Assembly: GCA_046530765.1 (NCBI GenBank)
Contig: JBHEQS010000003.1
Span: 1-64,000 of the forward strand
Direction of reading: 5' to 3'
DNA from: Arsenophonus sp046530765
Lineage (GTDB): Bacteria; Pseudomonadota; Gammaproteobacteria; Enterobacterales; Enterobacteriaceae
Length of the DNA: 64,000 nucleotides
Shown here: in pieces, positions 10,456 to 21,238 of the stretch
Layout of the letters: every line of letters begins with the position of its first letter
Numbering within the stretch: position 1 is the stretch's first letter
Position numbers and translations under genes: made by a program
The notes under the pieces: generated by a model
Told to the model about the DNA's origin: nothing
Database searches by the model: none
Seen by the model: only the letters and a program-made list of their open reading frames with translations

Positions 10456-10814
10456 TCTTTGTAAAACAAAATGTTAATCTTGTTAGATAGAACTGTTTAT
10501 GAAGTTTAGTATCTTATCAGAGAAAATAAACTGAAACAGAAATACATATTATTTGTGATAATAATTAGAAAATGTCAAACAATATTATATCTTTATTCAA
10601 TAAGCAACTTTCTAATAGAATTTTAATTTTTTATCATGTGTAAAGATAATATATTTTGATTTTACTATCAAAAAATCAAGTTTTTTCTATTATTGATTAT
10701 AATCTATTAACAATATCGCTATCACATCATAGTGAAACATGATACTACTAAATGAATTTTAGAGGTATTTCAAGAAAATAAAGTGATAATGACATTATGA
10801 GTTATCAAGTAATA
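10456..10814 (+). pseudogene. galU: Probable fossil of galU (UTP-glucose-1-phosphate uridylyltransferase)
   Basis: Conceptual translation gives KMLILLDRT at 10468, resembling GalU KEMLPLVDKP. About 92 codons later N-M-I-L-L-N-E-F-*-R-Y-F aligns without gaps to S-Q-D-N-L-A-E-M-I-R-R-F, and after a frameshift SDNDIMSYQVI aligns to SQIMVEPVADV. Several stops and frame changes make it dead. Support from position: galU lies on the same side of yciA-yciB-yciC and on the same strand in E. coli. Loss of UDP-glucose synthesis would fit a cell with truncated LPS. The alignment is by eye and the identity low; it could be chance. Confidence 0.4.
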
Positions 10815-10841
10815 TACTTATAGATTTTTAAATTAGGTTTA

Positions 10842-10871
10842 CATAAACCTTTCTATACTAAAAGGTTTATG
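10842..10871. repeat. Inverted repeat with 11-bp arms overlapping a second hairpin
   Basis: CATAAACCTTT (10842-10852) pairs with AAAGGTTTATG (10861-10871). The same central segment can instead pair with AGGTTTA just upstream (AGGTTTA-CA-TAAACCT), giving two mutually exclusive stems. It lies just past the galU fossil. Confidence 0.55.
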
Positions 10872-11337
10872 AATAATAGAAGGAATTTTTTATAATTAGA
10901 GAAAGTAAACTATTTCAAACGTATATAAAAATATAAATGAAATAAATAAGTCTTGTAATCTCACAATAAAGTTTCATGTTATAGATACAAAATTTCAATC
11001 TTAATAAATTATATAGTAATGATCTAATCAATCTAAATCTATTATTTATAAAAAATAATAATAGTCTCATAACTAATATAAACTATAAAAATAATTTTTA
11101 TTAAATACAGAAATATTATATTGAGTAGATATAAAGAAATTATTTTTTTACATAATTAATTATATGATTTTTTAATAAAAAATAGTTAATTAATAATTAA
11201 AAATTAATCTTTTATTATAATTTAATATATTCTTATATATAACATATTCATATTATATGCTTAATATTTAGAAAAAAATTGTGTACATAGTAAATATAAA
11301 ATCTCAATGATTTATTTGTTCCGATAAAGAATAAATA

Positions 11338-11378
11338 TTAATTTTATAATATTTTATAAATAAATATTATAAAATTAA
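11338..11378. repeat. Inverted repeat, 16-bp arms, 9-nt loop
   Basis: TTAATTTTATAATATT (11338-11353) and exact complement (11363-11378). Non-coding. Confidence 0.7.
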
Positions 11379-13808
11379 AACAAAATTAACACTACTGTCA
11401 TAAAAGTACAATAAATTGATTAATTGCGTAAATATGATTATTATCCATAATGTTAAATAATAATAAATATCAATTAATATTAGTAAATCTTAATAATAAT
11501 TAATACTATGGCAATAACGACATAGTATAATTAATTGTACTACTAATTTTTCTTAATACGAATATTATTAGTTAATACAAAAAGTATGAATATATGAAGA
11601 TCTATATAAAAATATAATAGTATAAGTGTCCTATTGTAATATTGTTTTTCAATATTTTATAATTTAATAAAATAATTACTTGATCTAATTTATATATATC
11701 TATTTCTTCTATATTAATATTATATTAATAATTATTGATTTTATTTATATTATTTCTAATATAATAATAATTGTTTGTTTTATATATAAGTATATCCATA
11801 CATTAATAATTAGATCTTCGTTAATGTTATTACTTAACTATACAAATCATTAATGAGTTTAATATATCATTCTTATTTAACTAAACATTTATATTATTAC
11901 AAATATATTTCTGTATTATTTAATAGAAAAATAATTTATATTTTATATATTAAAAAAAAGAAATAATGCAAATAATACAATAATTATTAATTATAAAATT
12001 AATAAACAAATAATTAACTTTAAAGGTGTATAATAAACTTATATGTATTGTACATTTATCATGTTACTATTTGACGTAGATAGATAAATATTCAATTATT
12101 ATATTTAATTTATAGAAAAATTTAATCCTTTGAGAAAAATAACTTTTACGTAAACTATTTATATTTAGAGAAATAGTAACTAAAACTTATTATGATAGCT
12201 CATAATCCAACATTTATTTTTTATGTATGTAATATTTCAATATTTAGACTAGTACTTATGATTGTGCTGCTTGTTTAAAACGCTTTTTAAAAATAAAAAA
12301 CAACCAAAATAATAATTAAAATAAGAATAGTTGATATTAATTAATTATAATATCTTTAATTTATGCTATTTAATTAAAATTGAAAGTTTCATAACCTATA
12401 TATACTTAATTTAAATAAATAATAAAGCACAAATCATCTTGATTTTTCGTAAAACAAATTTCTATGCAATTCATAAATATGAATAATTGATAAGTATTTA
12501 GTATATCAACTTAATAATATTGTTAAAATTATTTCTTGTTGTTCTAGTATGTTCATATTATAAGTAAATCAACTTATATTCTTTATCCTACATAAAGAAT
12601 AGTTATAAATACAATGGTGCAATTAGTAAGTTAGATATTAAAATAAGTAAGTAATAAAACATGATTTGTTATTTATATATTCTATATAAATATAATTTAC
12701 TTCTAAATCGCATAACGTATAACAAAAGTTATATACTATAAATAAGGAAAATAGTAAATTAGATAGATATATTCTGAATGTTATATATCTTAGTAATGTC
12801 ATATGTGTGTTGTGCTACATATTCATAATTGGACTTCCAATTAGTTAGTTTAGCTGAATTCAGCATAGAATCTAATAAGTTAATAATAAGATTATACTTT
12901 AATGATCAATAATTTAAAGCAAAGCGCAATAGTAAGTGATGAATTATTATGTATAAAAAAAATGAAAGTAATTAAATAAAATTTAGTATTTATAAATCTT
13001 AATAAGACAATAATAAAAAATTAAAATTATATTGACAGATTTTAGTACAAAAGAATAGATAATGATAAATTAGCTAGTTTATTTTTTCTATTCTAAAACA
13101 ATAAAATCTAAAATGTATACTAAAAATTATAACAACAAAGTAACATTTTATATTAATATAATTAGTGTAAAATAATTTAGGAATATATTAAACTCTATTT
13201 ATAATCTGTTCGGCAAGATTGTAAAGATATATAATAACAAAATATTATCTCAACGTACAAATTCCAAATCAAGTATAAAAAATTTAATAATTTAACACTA
13301 TAATTACTATTATAGATTTATTAATCAAAAAATTATTTATACATATACAATATTATTTGTATTTTATATTTAATGATAACTCTTATTAATTTTATTAATA
13401 GAAGTTTGCATATAAAGTTGTGAAACTAATAAAAAGTGTGGTAAAGAAGTCCATGAGCAGATAATGATATAGTAATAAAAGTTTTTATTTAATAAACTTA
13501 GATATGCTTATGAGTTATTCAAAATAAATTACTTTATAATAATATGTTAATTATAATTTAATTTTAATGGAATTATACGTAATAAATATGATAGTGCTTA
13601 GATAAATATCAAGAAAGTTTGATTGACTTAGTTATATCTGTATTTATTGTATAATATACTCACTGATGATTTATAATTTTAGTTTTATAAACTCGACAAT
13701 TTAAATTATACTTTATGTTCGTGTATAGAGAATTTTAATATTTATATCAATATCTAAATATATAAAAATAAGTTAATTACAATATTTCTAGTTTTGCTGA
13801 TAAGCAAT

Positions 13809-13830
13809 TGATATTTAATATTAAATATCA
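13809..13830. repeat. Perfect 22-bp palindrome without loop
   Basis: TGATATTTAAT followed directly by its complement. Non-coding. Confidence 0.65.
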
Positions 13831-14465
13831 TAAGAGTTCATAATTTTTACAAATCAAATATAAATTTTATTTATATAATCAAGTTCTATAAAAAAATGTA
13901 CGATCAATGATCCACAGTTATATTCTATAGATAGTAGAAATGTAAATAAGAGAAGCAAGCAGACAAAATATAAGTACATAAATTATATTTGTCTTTCAAC
14001 ATAAATTGATCTAAAAATAATAGTTAAAATTTTCTCTGATTAAAGCAGTAATATTTAAATAATTAAGGATGATGTATGTAGACAAAATGAAAAAGTATTT
14101 TAATTGCTTATACAGAAGAAATTAAAATATAAAAAAATGATGTAGTGAATTAATAATAATTTTTTTGTTTGCAAGATTATTTCTCAAATTATAGATACAA
14201 ACAAATAACATATGTAAGCCAGTTATTCTTTGTTCTATAGTAGTTTTATAAATAAATTATTAAGTATATAGTAATATATGTTATATAAATAATGTAATGA
14301 TAAACATAACAAAATTGTAGTGTTCTTAACACTATATGCGGTGGGTATTATAATTGACTAAGTAAAGAATTCTATAATTTATATCTTAAAATATGAAATC
14401 AAGAAAAAAATAAATCATTATTTTATATTATTACTACAATGATAGTTAATAACTTTGAAAGTATT

Positions 14466-14592
14466 ATTCTTTAAAATTAATAGGACTATAAATACTTATA
14501 AATATATAACTGTTATTTTTAATTTAGACTTCAATATTTATTATGATAGTAGCATCATATATTTTAATGAAACTAAATAATAATAAACATAT
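14466..14592 (-). pseudogene. yciA: Fossil of yciA (acyl-CoA thioesterase)
   Basis: On the minus strand, directly downstream of yciB where yciA sits in E. coli, one frame reads ATIIINIEV*IKN, matching YciA TSVSINIEVWVKK with five identical residues in a row (INIEV) and the Trp now a stop. Just before it a second frame reads VYYYLVSLKYM against VCCYARCVQKG; Cys to Tyr fits G-to-A mutation. After it YSPINFKE echoes YKATEALFKY. Frame changes and stops show it is dead. Traces may extend to about 14700. Confidence 0.55.
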
Positions 14593-14730
14593 TACTGATT
14601 AATATTAATTTTTAATATAATTCAATTTATAGTAACTATCCATATGATAATAGTGGGATTTTTCTTATAGTTTTGCATAAATATGTATAACTAATTATTC
14701 TTGTAGTAATAGATGTGGAATTTAGTTCTG

Positions 14731-15258
14731 TTATTTTTTAATATGCTTATAAATATAGAATATATTAAATATTGCAAATATTAGAGTAAATGCTGTTAAA
14801 CCAAAAACTTTAAAATTAACCCACGTATTCTGAGGTAGCCAAAATGCAATATAAACATTAACTAAAGCACAAATAGCAAAAAAAAATGCCCACGATAAGT
14901 TTAATTTATTCCAAATTTTATTAGATAAATTAATATCTTTATCGAGTAATCTTTGAATTAATGTTTTTTGTGTAAAAAATTTACTAATTAATAGTGCTAG
15001 TGAAAAAATAGAGTAAATAATTGTTACCTTCCACTTAATAAAAACATCGCTATGGAAAATTAATGTCAATCCTCCAAAAACTATCACTGTCAATAAAGTA
15101 ATTAATGAACTTTTTTCAATTTTCTTATTGATGAAGCTAGAAGTAATTATAGATAAAATAGTTGCAACCATTAATGCACCAGATGCGTAAAAAATATCTA
15201 CTTTTTTATATACAACAAAGAAAACAATAAGTGGAACAAAGTCTAATAAATGTCTCAT
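14731..15258 (-). CDS. yciB: YciB/IspZ, inner membrane septation-related protein
   Basis: A 175-aa polytopic inner-membrane protein (E. coli YciB 179 aa) with five to six predicted hydrophobic segments. Family landmarks are clear: LLDFVPLIVFF at the start, the FGGLTLIFHSDVFIKWKVTIIY block and AFWLPQNTWVNFKVFGLTAFTLIF near the end. YciB is linked to envelope integrity and septation in E. coli and Shigella; its biochemistry is not settled. The minus-strand leader has AGGAT about ten bases before the ATG. yciC lies 73 bp upstream on the same strand, so the two are probably co-transcribed, as in E. coli; yciA after it is dead. Confidence 0.95.
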   Translation of the reverse strand: MRHLLDFVPLIVFFVVYKKVDIFYASGALMVATILSIITSSFINKKIEKSSLITLLTVIVFGGLTLIFHSDVFIKWKVTIIYSIFSLALLISKFFTQKTLIQRLLDKDINLSNKIWNKLNLSWAFFFAICALVNVYIAFWLPQNTWVNFKVFGLTAFTLIFAIFNIFYIYKHIKK

Positions 15259-15331
15259 AAGAATACTTATCCTGATCTTCTTTAAGTAAATTGCTAATTT
15301 ATATTATATTAGTTAACAAAATTTTATCTAA

Positions 15332-16087
15332 TTAATTTGTTATTTTCTCGATTAACATATAGATACGAAAAAAACAAATTAATGCAAAAGAAGTCAATAA
15401 ATTATTTAATGTAAAAGAGATGATATTATTTATTAAATTAGGTAAAAAATGAAATTGTTCAAATAGCATAGTAACTAATATTTGTGATAATGTACAAAAT
15501 AATAAAATTAATAGGATTAGCCACCAATATTGAAATGATATTCTCCAACTTTTAGAAATAGCGCGCAATGGAGATATATTTTTTCTAATTATTAAAACAA
15601 TAGGTGACAATGAAAAACCGACAGCTAAAATAATTCCTGGAAAGATGAATAATATGAAGCCAAAATAAATTATAATAGTACAAATAAACAACAAAATTAA
15701 AATATTAGGTGATATTCGTAATGAAAGTACAAAAGCTTGAAATGCGCTAATACTATTTCCAATAGTTAATTCTAATAAATAAGTAACTACTGAGGAAACT
15801 AATAATATCAACCCAATAAAAATCGTTGTTAATGACAGTATAGAAACTTTGATTATTGTCATTTTTTCTTTATCAGACAATTTAGTTGCCCAAGTTAAAA
15901 ATTCAGTTGAATTGTTTTGAGAACTTATTGTTTTTAAAATAATTGTCATTTCATCTATAGGAACTAAAAAATAATAGAGTATAATACCAATATTAGCTGA
16001 AATAAATGATAAAAATAAAAGACCGTTTAGTTGATTTTTAAAGAAATTAAAGCTATCACTGATAAGTGTATTAGACGTAATAGGCAT
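15332..16087 (-). CDS. yciC: YciC, UPF0259 inner membrane protein
   Basis: 251 aa (E. coli YciC 247) with several hydrophobic segments spread over the protein. It begins MPITSNTLISDSFNFFKNQ, like E. coli MSITAQSVYRDTGNFFRNQ, and keeps the SAFQAFVLSLRISPNILILLF and FPGIILAVGFSLSPIVLI regions and the final FFRIYMLIE. A good Shine-Dalgarno (AGGAG, 8 nt before ATG) supports the start. Function is unknown beyond an envelope role shared with yciB. Two back-to-back palindromes lie 180-250 bp upstream of its start, in the presumed promoter region. Confidence 0.92.
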   Translation of the reverse strand: MPITSNTLISDSFNFFKNQLNGLLFLSFISANIGIILYYFLVPIDEMTIILKTISSQNNSTEFLTWATKLSDKEKMTIIKVSILSLTTIFIGLILLVSSVVTYLLELTIGNSISAFQAFVLSLRISPNILILLFICTIIIYFGFILFIFPGIILAVGFSLSPIVLIIRKNISPLRAISKSWRISFQYWWLILLILLFCTLSQILVTMLFEQFHFLPNLINNIISFTLNNLLTSFALICFFRIYMLIEKITN

Positions 16088-16268
16088 TAAAGTGCTCCTA
16101 TAATTAGTTTTTAGTATTACATTTTAATTATATATTATAAATTAGAGCGAAGAGATCGTATGTTTATACGCCAAAGCAATTTCCATACTAGCAAATTTAT
16201 TGCTATATAATAGTAATTTTGTAATAATACAATTATTTATTTGCATCAATTAAAATTATGAATTGAAT

Positions 16269-16308
16269 AACTATTTCTATTTACTATAAATAGTAAATAG
16301 AAATAGTT
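16269..16308. repeat. Palindrome, 19-bp arms, 2-nt centre (first of a pair)
   Basis: Left arm 16269-16287 (AACTATTTCTATTTACTAT), centre AA, right arm 16290-16308, exact complement. It is followed after one base by a second palindrome. Confidence 0.8.
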
Positions 16309-16309
16309 T

Positions 16310-16340
16310 AGTTTATTAATAATTAAATTATTAATAAACT
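16310..16340. repeat. Palindrome, 15-bp arms, 1-nt centre (second of a pair)
   Basis: AGTTTATTAATAATT (16310-16324), one central A, exact complement 16326-16340. Unrelated in sequence to the palindrome directly before it. Confidence 0.8.
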
Positions 16341-16422
16341 CCAATAAAAAAAGAAACTTATCAAGAAAAGAAGCAGATATACTCATTGGTAATTAAAATG
16401 TATTTTTTTCTTTAATTTTTAC

Positions 16423-16455
16423 AATTATGTTAATACCATTAATATTAACATAATT
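16423..16455. repeat. Inverted repeat, 13-bp arms, 7-nt loop
   Basis: AATTATGTTAATA (16423-16435) and exact complement (16443-16455). Non-coding. Confidence 0.65.
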
Positions 16456-17380
16456 ATTTACCAAGGACTAGTTCATATAAAACTAATATTATTATTCATA
16501 TGATATTGCATAAACATCATCTATATTTATGAAATTTTCTAAATGTAAGATTAATAGTTATTTATTTTATTTATAAATTATAGAAAGTGTTATATCTATT
16601 TTTAAAAAAAACTTGTATTTAGTAACATACTAAGTTTTATTAAACATCAATATAGTTAGTTAATAAACCATAAAAAATAAAATAGCATTAAATTAAATTT
16701 TTCTTCTTGTGAATCTATTATTAATACAAATATATTAAGTTAACATAGATAATAAATAATTGAAATTAGTTAATTATATTAACTTCTTATTTTATCTGTT
16801 TGTATTTTATATAAAAATTAATTATTATACTACATAAATTTTTCTAACTGCTTTTGATTTAGTAAAAGTTATTTAAGTGTATATTTCATCTATCGATATA
16901 TAAATAGATAGATTAGTTATATAACATATATTTTAAAAAATTTATTTTTTTAATATTTCTATTTTTATATAAATCATCTATATAAATTATAATCCTCAAT
17001 CTCAAATTAGATCGATTATTATTAGAATTTTCCTATCACCCCCATATTGGACTCAAGACTCAATAGTGTGAATATAATTTTTACTATTATTGATCATTTA
17101 ATTGCAAATAGATAAATAATTTTTACTATTTTAGTATAATAAATTTATTTTATAAATAAAAGACTATTTATAATCTCTCTGTTGTTAAGTTAGAAATAAC
17201 AAAAAAAATGAAAATATAAAATAGAATTTTTTAAAATAAACTACTTAATGAAGAAGCAGTTTATTTGTGTATAATTTATAATAAAAAAAGTACGTTTGGT
17301 TTATTAATAAATATTCAACATTATTTTAAATTAACATTATTATTATATACTGTTCGCTAAAACCAGTATTTATTTAGATT

Positions 17381-17426
17381 ATTTAATACTAAATTTAGAT
17401 TTATAAATCTAAATTTAGTATTAAAT
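17381..17426. repeat. Perfect 46-bp palindrome with no loop
   Basis: Arms of 23 bp meet directly at 17403/17404; the left arm begins ATTTAATACTAAATTTAG. This is the longest perfect palindrome I found in the window. Long perfect palindromes without a spacer are normally unstable in cells with SbcCD nuclease. Confidence 0.85.
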
Positions 17427-17502
17427 TAATATTTATTATATTTTGAGGCACTCATTTAATAGTAATTGCAGCAAATTCTTCATTTTTTATTAATTTTTTT
17501 TG

Positions 17503-17526
17503 TATTAGACATCATAATGTCTAATA
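17503..17526. repeat. Hairpin, 10-bp arms, 4-nt loop, two G/C pairs
   Basis: TATTAGACAT / ATGTCTAATA around CATA. A T-rich stretch follows on the plus strand, so it could act as a weak terminator, but no gene precedes it. Confidence 0.5.
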
Positions 17527-17666
17527 ATATTTTTACATAATTTTATTTGCTAATATTAATATGTACACATATTTAATTAAAATCTTTTTATAATTCCGTT
17601 AACAATACATACCTTAGTTTTATGATAATTATTATAATATTTATTATTAAGTTTAATAGGTTAAAC

Positions 17667-17714
17667 CTCTTATTTAATTATTTGAAATTAGTTTTTAAAA
17701 TAATTAAATAAGAG
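17667..17714. repeat. Inverted repeat, 17-bp arms, 14-nt loop
   Basis: CTCTTATTTAATTATTT (17667-17683) and exact complement (17698-17714). Non-coding. Confidence 0.75.
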
Positions 17715-18593
17715 TTAACTAAATTAACTATTTAAAAACTTTATTTTTACTGTTTAGAGATTTTAAAGCAAAGTACTTTGTACTTTGAAGTAGTTATTAA
17801 TATTACAATTATTTTTGAGTATTATTTATAATATAAATGCTTAAAAAAAATTCTATTTCGTAGAATTAATATTAGCTAAAATATGACTAATATTCACTAT
17901 TTGCGTAGTACATAAAACATTTAATAGTTTAATTATTATGCTTTAGTGCGCTTATTTTAAATACATCTTAGAGATCTTGATTATCTCTATATTATAAATA
18001 TATAATATTTTCTCTACTTTTTCTTGATATTGCCCTTAACCAACTTGGTATACTTTATATTTATTTGTATTAGTAATTTACAAAAGTATTATAATTAATT
18101 CCTTTGCATCAATTATCTGATTATTTACTTTAGTTTCTATTTTATAAATTGATTTTCGCGACTTTTTTAATAGTTAGATTATTGATTTAATTTCTGATTA
18201 TATTATAAATTTTTACAAATTTTATATTTCCTTAAAATATTTTTTTATAAAAACCTATATATTTTAAATTATGTTATTAATTATCTCTATTATAGTATGC
18301 CAGTAAATAGTATTTTATCTAGACTGTTCTATGTTTTAATTTATTATGATTGTCATGGATATTTAATTTTTCTAAATTAATTTTATAATTTCAATAAATG
18401 ATTAGATAAGTAAGTCATTTATTATACAATACATTATTTTTAGAATAAATATTATATAATATCAATCTTGTTACAATTCATATTTACTTTTTTTTTGTTA
18501 TTACATTAACTTTAAAAAAAATAATCATACATATTATTTTTTAATATCTATATTAACATTATAATATAGATACAGTTATAATATTTTTCACAC

Positions 18594-18615
18594 AATGTAA
18601 TAAATTTATTACATT
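18594..18615. repeat. Perfect 22-bp palindrome without loop
   Basis: AATGTAATAAA followed directly by its complement; the end ACATT is then repeated once more downstream. Confidence 0.65.
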
Positions 18616-18633
18616 ACATTATAGTAATTAGGA

Positions 18634-18665
18634 AATTATATTTTTTTTAGAAAAAAAATATAATT
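18634..18665. repeat. Inverted repeat, 15-bp arms, 2-nt centre, T8/A8
   Basis: AATTATA plus T8, centre AG, A8 plus TATAATT. Forms a hairpin with a homopolymer stem; bidirectional terminator activity is conceivable but unsupported. Confidence 0.65.
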
Positions 18666-18713
18666 ATTTACCAGATTATAATTATTGCTAATTTACTATT
18701 AGAACATAAAAAT

Positions 18714-18748
18714 ATTTTATATTTTATATTTTATATTTTATATTTTAT
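18714..18748. repeat. Tandem repeat ATTTTAT x5
   Basis: Five exact head-to-tail copies of a 7-bp unit, non-coding. Confidence 0.8.
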
Positions 18749-20582
18749 ATGCTATAATGATATTTTAATTGCAAAACTTGTTTTATTTAATAAATTTAAG
18801 TATGCATAAAATATAGTCATTAACTTATATAAATGTTAATTATTTTTTATTAAAAATTAAATTATTATTCTTAGAATAATGATAAACAATGGTATTTTGT
18901 AATATTCTTATAATGTTTTAATGTTTTTATGTGATATAGTTTTAATGATATAAATATTTTCTATGTTGAGTTACTTTTTAGTTAAAATTAATAGTAATCA
19001 ATACAATAATTTTTTTATATTTTAAAAATAAGAAAGTAATACTATAAATAAATATGATAATAAATTTTCTTAAATTAATATATTTTTATATATAAACAAT
19101 AAATTAAATGTAGAACATAAAATAAATAAATTTATCTTAACAACTACTTATACTAATTAAAATACAAATAAATTTTAGAGTAATTTTATTGAAATCAGAT
19201 TTGATATTTTTATAATGCACTGGATGATTCGATAAAAACTCTAATTAATAGTAAATTTATATAGTTAAAGTTAAAAACAACTTTCTTATTGTTAATAATT
19301 AATAATATATTAATTTATTATTATAATTTAATGATAAATAATAAGTAATCTTTATCATAAATAATTAATTTTATTCTAAAATATGTTAAAAGCTATCTAA
19401 TTAACTAATGTTTTGATATTAATTATTTTAAATTATTTTTTAATAAAAAACTTCTAATTAAATAAAATTCTTAATAGATAGTTGTTGTAGTGCTAAAATA
19501 ATGATACAAATTATCTTTAACTTATAACGTTAATGTAAAAGATTGCTATATTTTCAATATTTATTTAAATAAATTAGATATATTAAAATTTTAAGTAATT
19601 TATGGAATATTATAAATTTTGCATAATTATTAGTAATAAAATAAATTAAATATTTATTACTAAAAAAGAGAAACTATATAGCATTTACAATATATTTTGC
19701 AATAAAAATATCTATAATACTAATATAATCTATTCAAAATTAATTAATAAGTATATTAATGTACGGTGCATTTAATACTACTTTTTATAAAGAAAAAGGT
19801 TAATATAATTTCTATAAGTAAATGTACTTATAACAAGTAACCAGTAATATTCATATAGTGTATTGATTTAATCTAAGCGTAAACTATGTTGATGTGTATT
19901 AAACAACGAAATAAAAAGAATGAAAATTAAAGAATTTTGCATTAATTTTGAAAATAATGATTGTGCATAGAAAAATAAAATATGTAGATATTTTTATTAT
20001 ATAGCAGATTTGCTGAATAAAAACATTACTAATACATTTAAAAACTGCTTTATACATGTTAAGTAGTTTCATTTCTAAATAAAATAATAATTTTAATAAA
20101 ATATAAAGTTATTAGTAATAATATGCATTAAATCCTTGATATATACTTATTATTATAATTTATTAATATAATAGTAAAATGTTTGTTTTGTATTTTATTT
20201 AATAAGATGCTAATAAAATTAAATATATTTAATGCTAATTTTTATATAATTAAAAATTAATTATATTAAAAAATAAGATGTTTTATTATATATTTCGATG
20301 GATTTTTTTGTTTTAATCAAATGTGTTATGGCTGAGAAGCATGTAAAAATCTTTTGTATTATTTTATACCTTTGTTATTTTTATATATTAAAAGTTATAG
20401 TGAAACACTATTAATTCTAATGAATATTTGTGTTGTATAAAAAAAATATTTACTATACATTAGTGTCTTACTTTTATGTTTAATTTAAATAATGTAATAA
20501 TTAAATAAATAAACATATTATTTATTAGATATATTTTATACATTAAAAGTAAAATTTATAATTTCATTTAATAAGTTGGTAT

Positions 20583-20598
20583 GATAGATAGATAGATA
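20583..20598. repeat. Tandem repeat GATA x4
   Basis: Four exact copies of a tetranucleotide in the spacer left of rluB. Confidence 0.65.
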
Positions 20599-21117
20599 TA
20601 TTGACCATTATAAATAATTCATAATATTTAATTATCTCTATACAATTTATTTGTGTAAGTGGACTAATAAAAATATATTTTCGTATATCTGTATTATAAT
20701 ACACTTCAATTAAATTCTCATAACAACTTTATTTTGATATTCCGTGATTTATTTAAAATAGCAAAAACGATAAATATATAAGTAATTATATATTTAGAAA
20801 GGTTAAATAATAATTATGGTGTTGATAATTTATTTTTACTTATATACAAAATAAAATAATGGAAATATATTTACTTAGTTATCCGATTCTGATACGTCAA
20901 TTAAAAAAATCAGTAAATCATTACTATTAAGTTATTTGATTTAGCAAGTGCATTTTGACATGATTTTCACACAAAAATATAAAAAAGTCAAATCAATACA
21001 CAAGTTACTTTTATTAAAATATAATTTATTTTAATTTTATATTAATAATTATGTATTAAATAATATATAATTCATCAAATATTATTAAGTTTAAATATTT
21101 GATAAAGGACCACTTCA

Positions 21118-21177
21118 ATGAATATATTGATTAGCATAATAAAAACAGCGTGCAATAATAATAGTTTATTTTTTTAA
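21118..21177 (+). other. Possible 19-codon upstream frame before rluB
   Basis: ATG at 21118 follows AAAGGA at a workable distance, which is itself preceded by a 10-bp hairpin (21074-21103, ATCAAATATT / AATATTTGAT). The frame encodes 19 residues (MNILISIIKTACNN...) and stops 61 bp before the rluB start. I recognise no known leader peptide. It may be chance or the stump of a lost gene. Confidence 0.2.
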
Positions 21178-21238
21178 TTATTTTATAATTATGATACTAA
21201 TGTAATTTGGTATAAGGTAAAAGGGGTTTTCCATATTA

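Larger units (their letters stand above)
8697..14730. other. 6.0 kb spacer between cdh and yciB with gene fossils
   Basis: No intact gene. I can read a probable galU fossil (10456-10814, plus) and a yciA fossil (14466-14592, minus), both in the order expected from E. coli (galU ... yciA-yciB-yciC). hns, tdk, adhE, opp, clsA and tonB, which lie between them in E. coli, are not recognisable. Inverted repeats are listed separately; the rest shows no structure to me. Confidence 0.5.
16088..21238. other. 5.2 kb non-coding spacer between yciC and rluB
   Basis: In E. coli this interval holds ompW, the trp operon, rnm and yciO. I cannot read any of them here, so tryptophan synthesis genes are not visible at their usual place. 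The stretch contains many of the window's palindromes (16269-16340, 16423-16455, 17381-17426, 17503-17526, 17667-17714, 18594-18615, 18634-18665), a 7-bp tandem array (18714-18748), a GATA x4 array (20583-20598) and a possible short upstream frame (21118-21177). Confidence 0.55.

Noticed and set aside
17030..17075. Less AT-rich patch with CACCCCCAT and the repeated GACTCAA, considered as tRNA or trp-gene relic
   Set aside because: No cloverleaf could be folded and no frame matched Trp proteins.
20329..20415. 28-codon frame beginning MAEKHVKIF
   Set aside because: No ribosome site, no recognised family, quickly becomes low complexity.
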